From: Enterococcus_C asini_A
Lineage (GTDB): Bacteria > Bacillota > Bacilli > Lactobacillales > Enterococcaceae
Strand: one strand, 5' to 3'
DNA length: 64,000 nucleotides
NCBI RefSeq assembly: GCF_031928785.1
Contig: NZ_JARQAL010000003.1
Shown here: in pieces, positions 36,101 to 42,804 of the stretch
Position numbering within the stretch: position 1 is the first letter of the stretch
Layout: each line of letters opens with the position of its first letter
Notes under the pieces: model-generated
What the model saw: the letters and a program-made list of their open reading frames with translations, nothing else
Database searches by the model: none
Told to the model about the DNA's origin: nothing
Program-made: the position numbers and the translations under genes

Positions 36101-36442
36101 GTTCCATGGACTAATTTGCCGTACGAGTCTGGATTTACAACTGCCGAAAACAACCCGTGCCAATACCGAGTGGTCCATCTTTTGGACGGCTCCCGAGAGC
36201 TACAGATGCGTGGACAAGTCCAAAACACGGGAGGTACGGCACTCCCAACAGCGACTAGCCCCTACATCGGACTTTTGCCTGCGACGGCTCGACCAATTCG
36301 GAACGAGTTGGTAGCGGCCGCGGACAGCTCGCGTAAAGGCGCGCGTGTAGCAGTGCTTAAAAATGGCTATATCCAAATCGATACGCCAAACGCCAATACA
36401 ACTTATGTATCGCTGGGTGGTATCAGAATATTGCTGGAATAG
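30143..36442 (+). CDS. Tail-tip (Tal-like) protein fused to repetitive collagen-like fibre and receptor-binding end
   Basis: This 2099-residue protein starts with a Tal/prophage endopeptidase-tail domain (about 1-380). From about residue 388 to 1810 it has 13 modules of about 58 residues (pattern SGTTAPTSGW, GQYLWT, YTDNSSETGY) joined by collagen-like GKDG-type linkers. Two related non-repeat domains interrupt the array (about 792-962 and 1459-1635). A C-terminal coiled trimerisation region (TANLGTVTAGTINGVTI) and a compact beta-rich tip (about 1980-2099) follow. It should form the straight fibre and receptor-binding device at the tail end. The high copy number of near-identical repeats invites recombination. 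Confidence 0.9.
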   Translation: MIFTLTDRMYNVLDAYETDDYLIGQYVGSILETLDINVLTKSIHADLWIRGNYIMCQDKSGRKYWFTIYDDEDGLNDDVKSFYCYSGTIDIVSEEYPPISATQAQPFEWYFNRIFSDTGITLGINEISGLSRKLEFTSENATNAEMLQFVLNGFDNAEAQLDVKFDGSTPTKLVLNVYKRIGEEQPQAILSDEDDSLTDLTRKGSLSELGTCLDLQGAEVDEKTITLAGKYYEEKDAAGNILYYSPKNLTRIFSVKAHEDYYVKLPNKAHGEFDGYINRRYKSEAKTQDALWAEGLARLKKIDHAIVDYDAKGDINCGIGDNVQVVSHTMRPPVMVSARTTEYKFNDDDRSRNEYKFSNYVDLESDMDDLTSIINKIKDQIVYVIDQSVMYCLADQGVTAPTTEWTNVNPGAVKGKWLWVQTTINYSNGTSSVSEVATYSAINGEKGDPGKDGEQGPQGESGPPGEDGQDGLPGKDGLGIVATQIMYAGSDSGTIAPSTGWTATIPTLSAGKYLWTQTTWLYSDNTGESGYSVSRIGKDGNTGKDGVAGKDGVGLVSTAITYAKSTSGTMTPTTGWTTAIPSVPAGQFLWTKSLWAYTDGTTETGYSVAKMGDTGPAGKDGTDGVAGKDGVGLKSTAIQYAQSTSGTTAPTSGWATSVPTLVKEQYLWTKTVWTYTDNSNETGYTVSYNAKDGNNGTDGIAGKDGVGISNTVIEYVGAVSGTSKPTSGWSTTIPTVPQGQYLWTRTTWTYTDGTKEQGYSTALMGPKGDKGDPGKDGSKGEPGTPGEDGRTPYVHTAYKMADGMFTDTYPGENLLVVSQLENGAYDQTTGLPITSNELKRSTVPIKLEQGASYIISNPNAGRKAIRGFFYDAEGNFLTSVNTNNAPAQAVIPENADTMHYIVWLPSDNRDSHKTWKFEKGTSTTIYTPSPKDDFQNAYPVWKGSYTDYVEDDSQNPDDYVWERILGESGEDGIAGKDGIGLSSTDVTYAQSASGITAPMTGWTATVPTLVKGQHLWTKTVWNYTDDSSETGYTVSYNAKDGNDGTDGIAGKDGVGIASTVIQYVGSTSGTTKPTTGWSTTIPTVSEGSFLWTRTIWTYSDGTDEMGYSVAKMGAKGSTGSKGDQGEKGDKGADGLPGKDGVGIKSTDIQYAQSTSGTTAPTSGWTTSVPTLVRGQYLWTKTVWTYTDNSSETGYTVSYNAKDGNTGKDGIAGKDGVGISNTAVTYAKATSGTTAPSTGWTATVPSVPAGQYLWTRTIWTYTDNTTETGYSVALMGKTGATGKDGVAGKDGVGLVSTQVMYAGSDSGTVKPATGWTATVPTLAAGKYLWTETTWVYSDNTGEAGYSVSRIGKDGNTGKDGIAGKDGVGIGNTVIEYVGAVSGTSKPTSGWSTTIPTVPQGQYLWTRTTWTYTDGTKEQGYSAALMGPKGDKGDTGATGPKGADGKDGAQGIPGEKGEDGNTSYLHTAWKMADGTFTVSYPQENMIVLSQLENGAYDQTTGVPTSGPDLKRNTVPVVLESGANYVVSNSKPTKSMRFFFYDADGGYISTYNTSSSVHKITIPSNATKMNYILWTGSQTGGSYVYWKLEKGATPTIYTPAPSEDYTNAYPKWRGEYSDFTAADSTNPDDYTWTVYLGEKGDDGIAGKDGIGLKSTVVAYQASASGTTPPTGTWVATPPTVAKGQYLWTKTTWTYTDNTNEIGYSVAYMGTNGNNGTNGVAGKDGVGIKATTITYAKSTSGTTAPTTGWTSTIPTVAAGQYLWTKTVWAYTDNTNETGYSVAKMGDTGATGPKGDTGDTGPKGDQGIRGVAYLQPTQPSTTQEGAQWFKTVSTTDKKVTAIYTYTGGAWVQTPLTATALNVTSLSSLTANLGTVTAGTINGVTITGSTINGAFINGGRYMSEYTIAEDPSGMPVTGLMVLDGGAYRNTYQYDTGSTNYAGGLFYIDQGGTIYHRTNVSGSHSDSYTLTPAALAMESGYYEGALTAQQLTNVPWTNLPYESGFTTAENNPCQYRVVHLLDGSRELQMRGQVQNTGGTALPTATSPYIGLLPATARPIRNELVAAADSSRKGARVAVLKNGYIQIDTPNANTTYVSLGGIRILLE
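31306..35560 (+). repeat. Thirteen-copy repeat array within the fibre gene
   Basis: Each unit encodes about 58 residues plus a Gly-rich linker ending GIAGKDGVGI. Units 5 (about 32266-32500) and 11 (about 34240-34480) are almost identical at protein level but differ at many silent sites. The two inserted domains at about 32519-33040 and 34519-35050 follow exactly these two units, so a larger block (units plus insert) has been duplicated. Confidence 0.85.
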
Positions 36443-36452
36443 GAGGTAGAAC

Positions 36453-36734
36453 ATGAAGACAATTTATAAAATTTTGGATGATAAAAATGAATCAGGGCAG
36501 TGGTTTGAGGCGTACGAAGTAGCTGACGACTTCCCGGCCACCTATGGGTTTACAACCATAGCGCCGCCAGAATCCATGCGCTATCCAAAATGGGAGCCAG
36601 GGCTTAACCAGTGGGTAGAGGACAAGGACAGTATCATTGACTATCTAACGGCCGAAAACGCTGAGTTAACGAGCCGTGTGGACATGACCGAGGGTGCTTT
36701 GCTCGACTTGGCCGATATGATACTAACAAGATAA
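36453..36734 (+). CDS. Small tail-associated protein, XkdW-like
   Basis: This 93-residue protein (YKILDDKNESGQWFEAYEVAD, then PKWEPGLNQWVEDKDS) resembles the short proteins after fibre genes in PBSX-like phages. A C-terminal coiled coil (LTAENAELTSRVDM) may trimerise. The exact role is unknown. Confidence 0.6.
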   Translation: MKTIYKILDDKNESGQWFEAYEVADDFPATYGFTTIAPPESMRYPKWEPGLNQWVEDKDSIIDYLTAENAELTSRVDMTEGALLDLADMILTR

Positions 36735-36746
36735 GGAGGTGATATT

Positions 36747-36887
36747 ATGTACTCAAATTTAGAAATGTTATATGCGACACACGTAATTGAAGGTAAACGC
36801 ACGATTGACAGTGTGCCAGCATCAATCCGTGAGAACGTGGCGGAAATCGTGGAAGCATCAAAAAAGCAAGAAGAAACAACAGAATAG
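36747..36887 (+). CDS. XkdX/CD1375-like small phage protein
   Basis: This 46-residue protein (LYATHVIEGKRTIDSVPASIRENVAEIV) has the typical sequence of the small XkdX or CD1375-type proteins found between the tail fibre and lysis genes. AAGGAGGTGAT precedes the ATG. Function is unknown. Confidence 0.7.
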   Translation: MYSNLEMLYATHVIEGKRTIDSVPASIRENVAEIVEASKKQEETTE

Positions 36888-36894
36888 CGCTACT

Positions 36895-36925
36895 GGCAAT
36901 CGGCTTTTTTGTCGGTTGCCTTTTT
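36895..36925 (+). terminator. Intrinsic terminator after the tail operon
   Basis: GGCAATCG/CGGTTGCC (8 bp, one G-U pair) is followed by TTTTT. It separates tail and lysis genes. Confidence 0.8.
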
Positions 36926-36944
36926 CATTGAAAGTTGGTGAGAC

Positions 36945-37331
36945 ATGAAAAATTTAATTCAACGGATTCGTACCGATTGGCAATTCTTAATCGTTGCGGT
37001 GACCACGGCGGCGATTGGTCTCAATTTCTTGGCGCACCCAGGGTTGCTTGAAGACCATAGTGCTTATGCCTTTATTGTCAACGTGTTAGATGACGCTGTT
37101 TTCTCAGTGCCGATTGTCATTGGCGGAGGAGTCGGTGTCTTTTTGTTTGTCTTGGGAAAAAGGCAGTTCCGTGCAGCCTTTTTAGTCTTTTATCAATTTG
37201 TCTGGATGGTTCTTCTTTTAGCTTATGTGTGGCAGGTAGTCAATGGACATCCAAACTCAACCTGGATTATGGCCCTTTGCATCAATGTCATGGTCTTTCT
37301 GGTGGCTTTGTGGGGTGAAGAGAATGGCTGA
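36945..37331 (+). CDS. Four-helix membrane protein of the lysis cassette
   Basis: This 128-residue protein has four predicted transmembrane segments and lies at the head of the lysis genes. It could assist the holin or be a second holin; no family is recognised with certainty. GTTGGTGAG precedes the ATG. Confidence 0.6.
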   Translation: MKNLIQRIRTDWQFLIVAVTTAAIGLNFLAHPGLLEDHSAYAFIVNVLDDAVFSVPIVIGGGVGVFLFVLGKRQFRAAFLVFYQFVWMVLLLAYVWQVVNGHPNSTWIMALCINVMVFLVALWGEENG

Positions 37332-37638
37332 TTTTCAATGGGCTATTACTCTCGGTGCTGCCGGAATAGGAGCTCTTACGACATTGCTTGCCACAAAATC
37401 GACTAACACCACAACGTTGGCTAAAACCAACAATGATAATGCTGTCCAATTATTCCAGCAGTACAAGGAAATGAATGAGCAACTCCAAAGTAAGGTAGAT
37501 CGTTTAGAAGAAAAGCTGGAAAAACTCCAGGAGAAATACGAGAAGGAAATTGCCTTTTATCAGGCAGAAGTTGAACGCTTGGAAGATGAAAACGAGAAAT
37601 TGACCTGGGAACTTGAACGAACGAAAGGTGGAAATTAA
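37324..37638 (+). CDS. Membrane-anchored coiled-coil protein of the lysis cassette
   Basis: This 104-residue protein has one N-terminal hydrophobic segment (ITLGAAGIGALTTLLA) and a long heptad-rich coiled coil (about 35-100). I chose ATG 37324, which overlaps the previous stop and has GGGGTGAAG upstream, rather than the longer frame. It may be a spanin-like or holin-regulating factor; the role is not established. Confidence 0.65.
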   Translation: MADFQWAITLGAAGIGALTTLLATKSTNTTTLAKTNNDNAVQLFQQYKEMNEQLQSKVDRLEEKLEKLQEKYEKEIAFYQAEVERLEDENEKLTWELERTKGGN

Positions 37639-37639
37639 T

Positions 37640-37960
37640 ATGCAAAATATTTTATTAGCAGCATCAGTTGTCGGTGCTCTGGTCTTAGCGCTAACACAGG
37701 TTGTCAAGCAGCTAATCCCAGACAACAAATGGTTACCTGTTATCAACATTGCGTTAGGCGTGACCATAAGCTTGCTGTACGCGGTCACGATGGAACCGAC
37801 ACAACTCGCCATTTATGGGTGGGCAGGACTGTTTGCCGGGTTGGCAGCCGGTGGTTTTTATGATTTAGGCGCTAACGTCAAAGGTTTGTCCAATCAAAAA
37901 AGTGCCAAGAAATTAATTGATGAAGGTGCCGGAAAACAGGACACGGGAGAAGGTGAGTAG
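37640..37960 (+). CDS. Phage holin, A118-like
   Basis: This 106-residue protein has two to three transmembrane segments (about 5-22, 33-50, 57-78) and a charged C-terminus. It lies two bases before the endolysin gene, the place and shape of a holin of the A118 Hol118 type. It would form membrane lesions that let the endolysin out. The ATG at 37640 follows AAAGGTGG. Confidence 0.8.
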   Translation: MQNILLAASVVGALVLALTQVVKQLIPDNKWLPVINIALGVTISLLYAVTMEPTQLAIYGWAGLFAGLAAGGFYDLGANVKGLSNQKSAKKLIDEGAGKQDTGEGE

Positions 37961-37962
37961 CA

Positions 37963-39006
37963 ATGGCGACTCACCTTTTTGTATGTGGTCACGGTCAGAG
38001 TGATCCTGGTGCTGGTGGTAACGGAATTACCGAACGAGATTGGACACGGAATCCATTGATCATCGCGATCAAAAAATACGGTGCACAACTCAAATCTAAC
38101 AAGCTTGAGTTTTATGACACCGCTAAAGACATGTATCAGCAGACCTGTGATGGATGGGGAGCTTACTCTGTCAGTACCGCTACCGCATCCGTTACAGAGC
38201 TACACTTGGATGCGTCTAGCAATACCAGCACTAGCGGAGGCCATGTGATTATTAGTAGCCAGTTTAATGCGGATAAAAACGATCTAGCAATTGCGAATGT
38301 AGTCAAGAATTATGTTGGGTGGCATCCAGCATATCGGTCAAATGGTATTAGTTTGCGGTCTGATTTGTTAAATCTCAATGTTTTTGCCAAACGTGGGATT
38401 GGCTATCGACTAGTTGAGCTTGGCTTTATCACATCTAAAAAAGATACGGACACTTTGAAAGCAAAGTATGATGCGGTGGCTAAATCAATTGTTGAGGCAG
38501 TGACTGGCGAGACTTTGGGAGCATCTGCACCAAAGCCATCCCAACCAACAATCAGTCAGGGTATTGCCAAACCAGGCAAGGGTCTATTTTACCGTGTACA
38601 CATACCAAACCAAGGGTGGCTTGGTTACGTCGGAAGTACTGTGACCGCTGGGACTACTGGCAAAGCTATCCCTATCCAAGCTGTGGAAGTCCTCTGGGAC
38701 GGTATTGGAGATTTAATCACCAGCAAAGCGCACGTTGAAGGTCTTGGTTGGCAACCGTGGAATTACAATATCACTGGCACAACTGGTAAAAATAAAAGTC
38801 TAGAAGCTGTGCAGTTTTGGCTTGGGGAGTATCTGACTAAACAAGGATATTCCATTGAGTATCGTACTCATGTTTCAAAACTTGGATGGCAGCCATGGGT
38901 GAGAGACGGTGCCGTTTCCGGAACAACTGGGAAAAAATTAGCGATTGAAGCCATCGAGTTCCGGATGTATAAAAACGGAAAACTTGAGGTAGGAAAATTT
39001 GTTTAG
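37963..39006 (+). CDS. Endolysin: N-acetylmuramoyl-L-alanine amidase with three ChW repeats
   Basis: This 347-residue enzyme has an N-terminal zinc amidase of the Amidase_3 type (about 1-178) with CGHGQSDPGA, TELHLDA and VELGFIT supplying the metal and catalytic residues. A short Pro-rich linker leads to three ChW (clostridial hydrophobic W) repeats (about 205-347), seen as GWLGYV, GLGWQPW and LGWQPW, which bind the cell wall. ChW modules are less usual in enterococcal endolysins than SH3-type ones. No signal peptide is present, so release depends on the holin. Confidence 0.93.
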   Translation: MATHLFVCGHGQSDPGAGGNGITERDWTRNPLIIAIKKYGAQLKSNKLEFYDTAKDMYQQTCDGWGAYSVSTATASVTELHLDASSNTSTSGGHVIISSQFNADKNDLAIANVVKNYVGWHPAYRSNGISLRSDLLNLNVFAKRGIGYRLVELGFITSKKDTDTLKAKYDAVAKSIVEAVTGETLGASAPKPSQPTISQGIAKPGKGLFYRVHIPNQGWLGYVGSTVTAGTTGKAIPIQAVEVLWDGIGDLITSKAHVEGLGWQPWNYNITGTTGKNKSLEAVQFWLGEYLTKQGYSIEYRTHVSKLGWQPWVRDGAVSGTTGKKLAIEAIEFRMYKNGKLEVGKFV

Positions 39007-39012
39007 ATAGAA

Positions 39013-39035
39013 AAACAGCCCCCTTTATTGGGGGC
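39013..39035 (-). terminator. Terminator for the minus-strand SOS operon
   Basis: GCCCCC (39018-39023) and GGGGGC (39030-39035) form a 6-bp stem; on the minus strand it is followed by TGTTTTT. On the plus strand no T-tract follows, so it serves mainly the Y-polymerase operon. Confidence 0.8.
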
Positions 39036-39046
39036 AGTACATAGAT

Positions 39047-39151
39047 TTATTCACCATTAAATTCTTTTAAAATTTGTGCTAGTTGCTCTTCTGAAATTGG
39101 AATAAAGCTGGTTACAACAACTTCTCCTTCAATATCATCGAATTCATCCAT
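39047..39151 (-). CDS. Very small acidic protein of the SOS operon
   Basis: This 34-residue frame (MDEFDDIEGEVVVTSFIPIS, then a short helix) has GAGGTG before its ATG and starts two bases after the upstream gene stops. It is the last gene before the terminator. No family is recognised. Confidence 0.55.
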   Translation of the reverse strand: MDEFDDIEGEVVVTSFIPISEEQLAQILKEFNGE

Positions 39152-39153
39152 TC

Positions 39154-39426
39154 TCAACACCTCGCTTTGTGTGGATATTTACTCTGCTCAAATTCAATCA
39201 TTATTTGTGATTTGCCGATTATCACGTACTTTCGGCAGACGAATTGCTTTCTATCATTTAGTTTGCCAGATATTGCGACTCTTGTTCCTTCAGCTACATC
39301 CGCTAGAAACGAGAGAGCATGAGCTGAAATTAAGCAGTTCGTATCTTCAACTTTAAAATAGACAAGCGGATGCTCTGTCATTTTAAGTATCTTGATTTTG
39401 TTTACAGTTCCTCGAATTGTCTCCAC
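39154..39426 (-). CDS. Small OB-fold-like protein of the SOS operon
   Basis: This 90-residue, beta-rich protein (TIRGTVNKIKI, LVYFKVEDTNCLISA, GTRVAISGKLNDRKQFVCRKYVI) has the strand pattern of a nucleic-acid-binding OB fold. It starts with GTG after AGGAGGG and lies 11 bases after the Y-family polymerase gene. It may assist that polymerase in the place usually taken by YolD-like proteins. The fold assignment is inference. Confidence 0.55.
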   Translation of the reverse strand: METIRGTVNKIKILKMTEHPLVYFKVEDTNCLISAHALSFLADVAEGTRVAISGKLNDRKQFVCRKYVIIGKSQIMIEFEQSKYPHKARC

Positions 39427-39437
39427 GAATAACCCTC

Positions 39438-40787
39438 CTAAAGTCCATCTAATCCACCAGCGCTGCCACCGTCATGTCCACCAACTAATCCAGCCCGCTT
39501 AATACTTCGTGCTCCTTCTAAAGCGCTAGTCGCGTGAACGATTGCGGTAAAACCGTACTTTGCACGAATACGATCGATAATTTGATCTAAATGTTCTTCG
39601 GCTTCTAGCTTCTCTGGACTCTCAAAAAGATTCAGCTGTCTGCTATCTGTAAATACCAACCGAGAATAGGTGACACCAACGTGGCGAATCGGCTGTCCAC
39701 GGTAATGCTTGCGAAAAATATCAATGCAATAAGCCGACAGCTTTCTAGTATTATTTGTGGCTGGGATTTTCATTTGATGGTGAAAACTACCGTCCTCACC
39801 ACGAGAAGCACCAATAAATAGACTGACACATTGAGTCAAACATCCATGACGCCTAATCCTTGAGGCGACTTGTTCCGCCATCTCCTTCACCACCACTTCA
39901 ATTTCTATCTGGTCAATGTATGTCTTTGGTAGCACTTGGCTATTTCCGTAAGACTTTTCCTTGATTTGAGGCGATTCCTCAGAAAGAATAGTACGGTCAA
40001 TGCCGTTTGCATGATGATAAAGCTGATTTCCAATGGCGCCAAGACCGCTTTTTCCGTTGAATAAGATTGATTTTTGATAGGGTGATAGATTGGCTAGCTG
40101 CTTGACCGTATCGACACCTAGTCTATAAAGTCTTGCTTTAGTTCGTGAGCTGATACCCCAAAAATCGGTAATCTCAGGGATATTCCAGACTTTACTTTCC
40201 ACGTCCTCATATCGCCATTCAGCCAGTAAAGAACGGTTGTGTTTGGCTTCGTTATCCATAGCTAATTTGGCCAATAGCAAATTGTCTCCAATTCCAATTG
40301 TCACATAAAGGCCGGTTTGTTTGTACACGTCCCGTTGGATAATACGCGCAAGACGCCAACGCTTTTGACGGTGATTCAAGTCTGGGTCTGGTACAAAAAG
40401 ATTTAAAGATGCTGTCACGTCTATCACAGATTCGTCGATGGAATAGGGGAGCCAGTCTTCGTCAGCCACATACTTTTTAAATATCCGATTGATTTTCATA
40501 TTTTCGTGTACATAGAGATTCATGCGTGGTGGCACCTTAATTAAATCCGGATGATTGGGCAAGTTATTGGCTCGAGTCACATTGGAAATTCCTAAAACTT
40601 TTTTCGCCATGGGTGATGATGCAAGGATTAATCCATTGCCCGTATTATCCGATGTACTCATGACTACTAGCATAGTTGTAAGTGGATCGTATCCACGCAT
40701 TGCACACTCTACAGAGGCATAAAAAGATTTTACGTCGATAAATAAGATGTCTCGTTTAGGCTCCAGCGAGTAGTCAAAGTTTGCCAT
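39438..40787 (-). CDS. Y-family (UmuC/UvrX-like) translesion DNA polymerase
   Basis: This 449-residue enzyme shows the Y-family catalytic motifs IDVKSFYASVECA (metal-binding Asp) and YSIDESVIDV (second acidic pair), thumb helix-hairpin-helix residues FWGISSRTKARLYRLGV and a little-finger domain (about 280-400). The C-terminal segment FESPEKL-like (NLFES) resembles a beta-clamp-binding peptide. It copies past DNA lesions with low fidelity. I chose ATG 40787 after GGAGGC. The promoter carries a LexA box, so expression should follow DNA damage. Confidence 0.93.
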   Translation of the reverse strand: MANFDYSLEPKRDILFIDVKSFYASVECAMRGYDPLTTMLVVMSTSDNTGNGLILASSPMAKKVLGISNVTRANNLPNHPDLIKVPPRMNLYVHENMKINRIFKKYVADEDWLPYSIDESVIDVTASLNLFVPDPDLNHRQKRWRLARIIQRDVYKQTGLYVTIGIGDNLLLAKLAMDNEAKHNRSLLAEWRYEDVESKVWNIPEITDFWGISSRTKARLYRLGVDTVKQLANLSPYQKSILFNGKSGLGAIGNQLYHHANGIDRTILSEESPQIKEKSYGNSQVLPKTYIDQIEIEVVVKEMAEQVASRIRRHGCLTQCVSLFIGASRGEDGSFHHQMKIPATNNTRKLSAYCIDIFRKHYRGQPIRHVGVTYSRLVFTDSRQLNLFESPEKLEAEEHLDQIIDRIRAKYGFTAIVHATSALEGARSIKRAGLVGGHDGGSAGGLDGL

Positions 40788-40808
40788 TGCTATCGCCTCC
40801 TCAGAGAT

Positions 40809-40838
40809 ATTATACAAACGCACGTTCGTATTTTGCAA
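40809..40838 (-). promoter_or_regulatory. SOS promoter with LexA (DinR) box
   Basis: On the minus strand -35 TTGCAA (40833-40838) and -10 TATAAT (40809-40814) are 18 bases apart. The spacer contains CGAACGTGCGTTTG (40815-40828), which matches 13 of 14 positions of the Gram-positive LexA consensus CGAACRNRYGTTYC. Confidence 0.85.
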
Positions 40839-40878
40839 GCGAACAGAATGTAAAGTTGCGACGGTATGAACAAAAAAA

Positions 40879-40952
40879 GAGTGTAGGCAATTTTGTTGGC
40901 AAGAAAATGATTTAACTCATTTTCATGAAATGCCTACATTTTGTCTACACTC
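40879..40952. repeat. Integrase arm-type repeats near attR
   Basis: GAGTGTAGGCAA (40879-40890) and TTGTCTACACTC (40941-40952) form an 11/12 inverted pair, with another TGCCTACA at 40931-40938. They share the GCCTAC core with the repeats beside attL. A perfect 8-bp palindrome GAAAATGA/TCATTTTC (40903-40924) lies between them, possibly bending or structuring the site. Confidence 0.6.
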
Positions 40953-41085
40953 CAAAAAATATAGTTGAATATTGGTAGATATTGAAAGATAATAGAATAA
41001 ATAACGATATCCTTACAAATTGATATTTAACTAGATATTTTTGAATACTATGAGATATCATCGAATCTTTATAGGTTTATTTGTC

Positions 41086-41159
41086 CCACAGGAAGCTTTC
41101 ATGGCTGTTCTGAAAATGGACGAGGATGAACCTAAGAAGAAATAAGGTTTGTTTGAAAA
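41086..41159. repeat. Prophage attachment site attR
   Basis: This copy of the attachment site repeats the end of lepA, including the stop codon, with one base change and one deletion relative to attL. It is not translated as part of any gene here. Confidence 0.95.
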
Positions 41160-41163
41160 CAGC

Positions 41164-41352
41164 TTAATTTCTGTTTGATTGCTTCAGTCGTTGGGCGTAA
41201 ATATCGTCAGGCACCTTATTCGTCTCTTTGTTAGCGATTAAGGAAAATGCGGTGATTTTGAATAAGCTCAAGTAAATTGTCGTGTTAGGTCGTCGGTCTG
41301 GTTTCTTTCTAATTCTGGACTGTTGTAAGTAGAAAGAAAGGGGATAATTAAT
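41164..41352 (-). pseudogene. Possible C-terminal remnant of an unknown gene
   Basis: A minus-strand frame ending at 41164 stays open for over 60 codons and reads like a natural C-terminus (FKITAFSLIANKETNK, then VPDDIYAQRLKQSNRN). It has no start codon with a ribosome site. It could be the tail of a gene interrupted by earlier insertions, or chance. Confidence 0.25.
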
Positions 41353-42027
41353 ATGGAAATTAATGATTCTTATTTAGAGTATGCAAAAGCAAATAAGAAT
41401 AAGTTTATTTCTTATATTATCAAAGAGAAATCCCCCGAAGTTGGACGAGACGCAGTTTTTATGGCAAGGAGTCTTGGGGCTGGAAAGTCAGAGGTTGCCA
41501 TTGGCTTGGCTGAGAATTAGGATAACCACGTGATTATTGATACGGATTACTTTCGTACCAAGTTTCCTGATTATAATGGAAAAAACTCTAGTCTCTTTCA
41601 AAAAGCATCTTCTTGGTTGGTGGAACAGGCATTTAGATATGCCTTAGATCATGGATACTCTTTTATTCTAGATGCAACTTTTGCTATATTAAGTGCTGAA
41701 AAAAATATTTCACGGGCGTTGAAAAATCATTTTCGAGTGACGATTTTCTATGTTTATCAAGACCCTAAAATCGCTTGGGATTTTACACAAGAACGTGAAC
41801 TTGCAGAGGGATGCCATGTGCCGAAAAAGGCATTTATTAACGCCTTTTTCAAATCAAGAGAAAATATTGCGAAAGTAAAGAGTAAACATCTAGATGTGCT
41901 GCTTCATATTATTATAAAAGATTATATGAATAACATTTCCGAAGTTCATTATGCTGCGGATAATTTGGAATTGCTTTTGCCATTAGGATATAGTAGAGAA
42001 GATTTGGAGGTTCGATTACATGACTGA
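41353..42027 (+). pseudogene. Zeta-toxin-like kinase with an in-frame TAG
   Basis: The frame from ATG 41353 (AAGGGG upstream) encodes a Walker A motif (SLGAGKSEVA), stops at TAG 41518-41520, and continues in the same frame with NHVIIDTDYFRTKFPDYNG, DATFA and the helical C-terminus of a zeta/PezT-type toxin. Zeta toxins phosphorylate a cell-wall sugar precursor. Read-through would give about 224 residues. A GTG at 41530 could start the second part, but without the Walker motif that product should be inactive. No epsilon-type antitoxin lies upstream. Confidence 0.75.
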
Positions 42028-42184
42028 GAAAGAACAAGTAACGAAAATTGTAAAGAAATACAATTTGAGTATTGCGGATTTATCGGAAAACGCTACTGCA
42101 AAAGAGTTCAAAACAGTGATTAAATATGTTGCCAATCAGGCCAATGAAAAACAGCGGAAATTAGTTGGGTTAGATAAAAAATAG
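42020..42184 (+). CDS. Small protein downstream of the zeta-like gene
   Basis: This 54-residue basic helical protein (EKEQVTKIVKKYNLSIADLS, ending VGLDKK) overlaps the end of the zeta-like gene by eight bases and has GGAGG before its ATG. By position it could be a partner of the toxin. No family is recognised. Confidence 0.55.
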   Translation: MTEKEQVTKIVKKYNLSIADLSENATAKEFKTVIKYVANQANEKQRKLVGLDKK

Positions 42185-42206
42185 TAAATGAAGTAACAAT
42201 GTAGAA

Positions 42207-42236
42207 GCCAAGAGCAAAAATGTTCCTGGCTTTTTT
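42207..42236 (+). terminator. Intrinsic terminator
   Basis: GCCAAGAGC pairs with GTTCCTGGC (one mismatch, one G-U) and is followed by TTTTTT, ending the zeta transcript. Confidence 0.75.
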
Positions 42237-42322
42237 CTTTGCATTGAATGAAGATACAAATTGAAGGGAATTAGAAGGAAACGATACCGAAAAAGAAATA
42301 GGACAGTTTCAGTGGCGAGCAT

Positions 42323-42634
42323 CGAAAAACGGTCCTTGCCTTTTCTGATATTACGAGTGGTTATTGGTCGGCCATTTTTATACCAATGGTAATACTTGGC
42401 TTAGGACAAGGATTAATCTTGGCACCCGTGACTTCTGCTGGTGTCCACGAAGCGCCAAATGAACTTTCAGGAGCCGCAAGTGGTGTGACTAATACGATGC
42501 ACCAAATTGGCGGGCCTATTGGACTGTCCTTGATCGTCTCTCTCACGAATCAATTCCAGAGTGAGATGATTTTGATGGCTGTGTTTACCATTATTTCAAT
42601 TGTTGTAGTAGCTGTTTTTATTAGGCATGAATAA
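42323..42634 (+). pseudogene. C-terminal remnant of an MFS drug-efflux-type transporter
   Basis: The open frame encodes only the last about 100 residues of a 14-helix (DHA2-like) transporter: GYWSAIFIPMVILGLGQG, ELSGAASGVTNTMHQIGGPI and a final hydrophobic helix. The first three quarters and any start signal are missing. It cannot form a transporter. Confidence 0.8.
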
Positions 42635-42804
42635 GCTCGGAGTACGAAAAGCTACCAATAGTTGCTGTCCTAAATTATTTGATCGGTAGAAAAAAGAAAT
42701 GGAGTATTCTGGTAACAACTAATTTTAAAACAGATTCCGATTCTTTTAGGTTATACTTGTAATTAGAGACAACTACTAGCAAAGAGGTGACAATGATAAC
42801 TATT

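Larger units (their letters stand above)
1816..41159. mobile_element. Complete siphovirus-type prophage inserted in the 3' end of lepA
   Basis: The element is bounded by near-identical repeats at 1816-1890 and 41086-41159 and carries, in order, modules for integration, lysogeny control, recombination and replication, late activation, packaging, head, tail, lysis and a lysogenic-conversion operon. No structural gene is visibly broken. Gene order, the MuF-like protein and the XkdF-like protease resemble SPP1/PBSX-related and A118-like phages of low-GC Gram-positives. I infer a potentially inducible phage of about 39.3 kb; inducibility itself cannot be seen. Confidence 0.96.
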
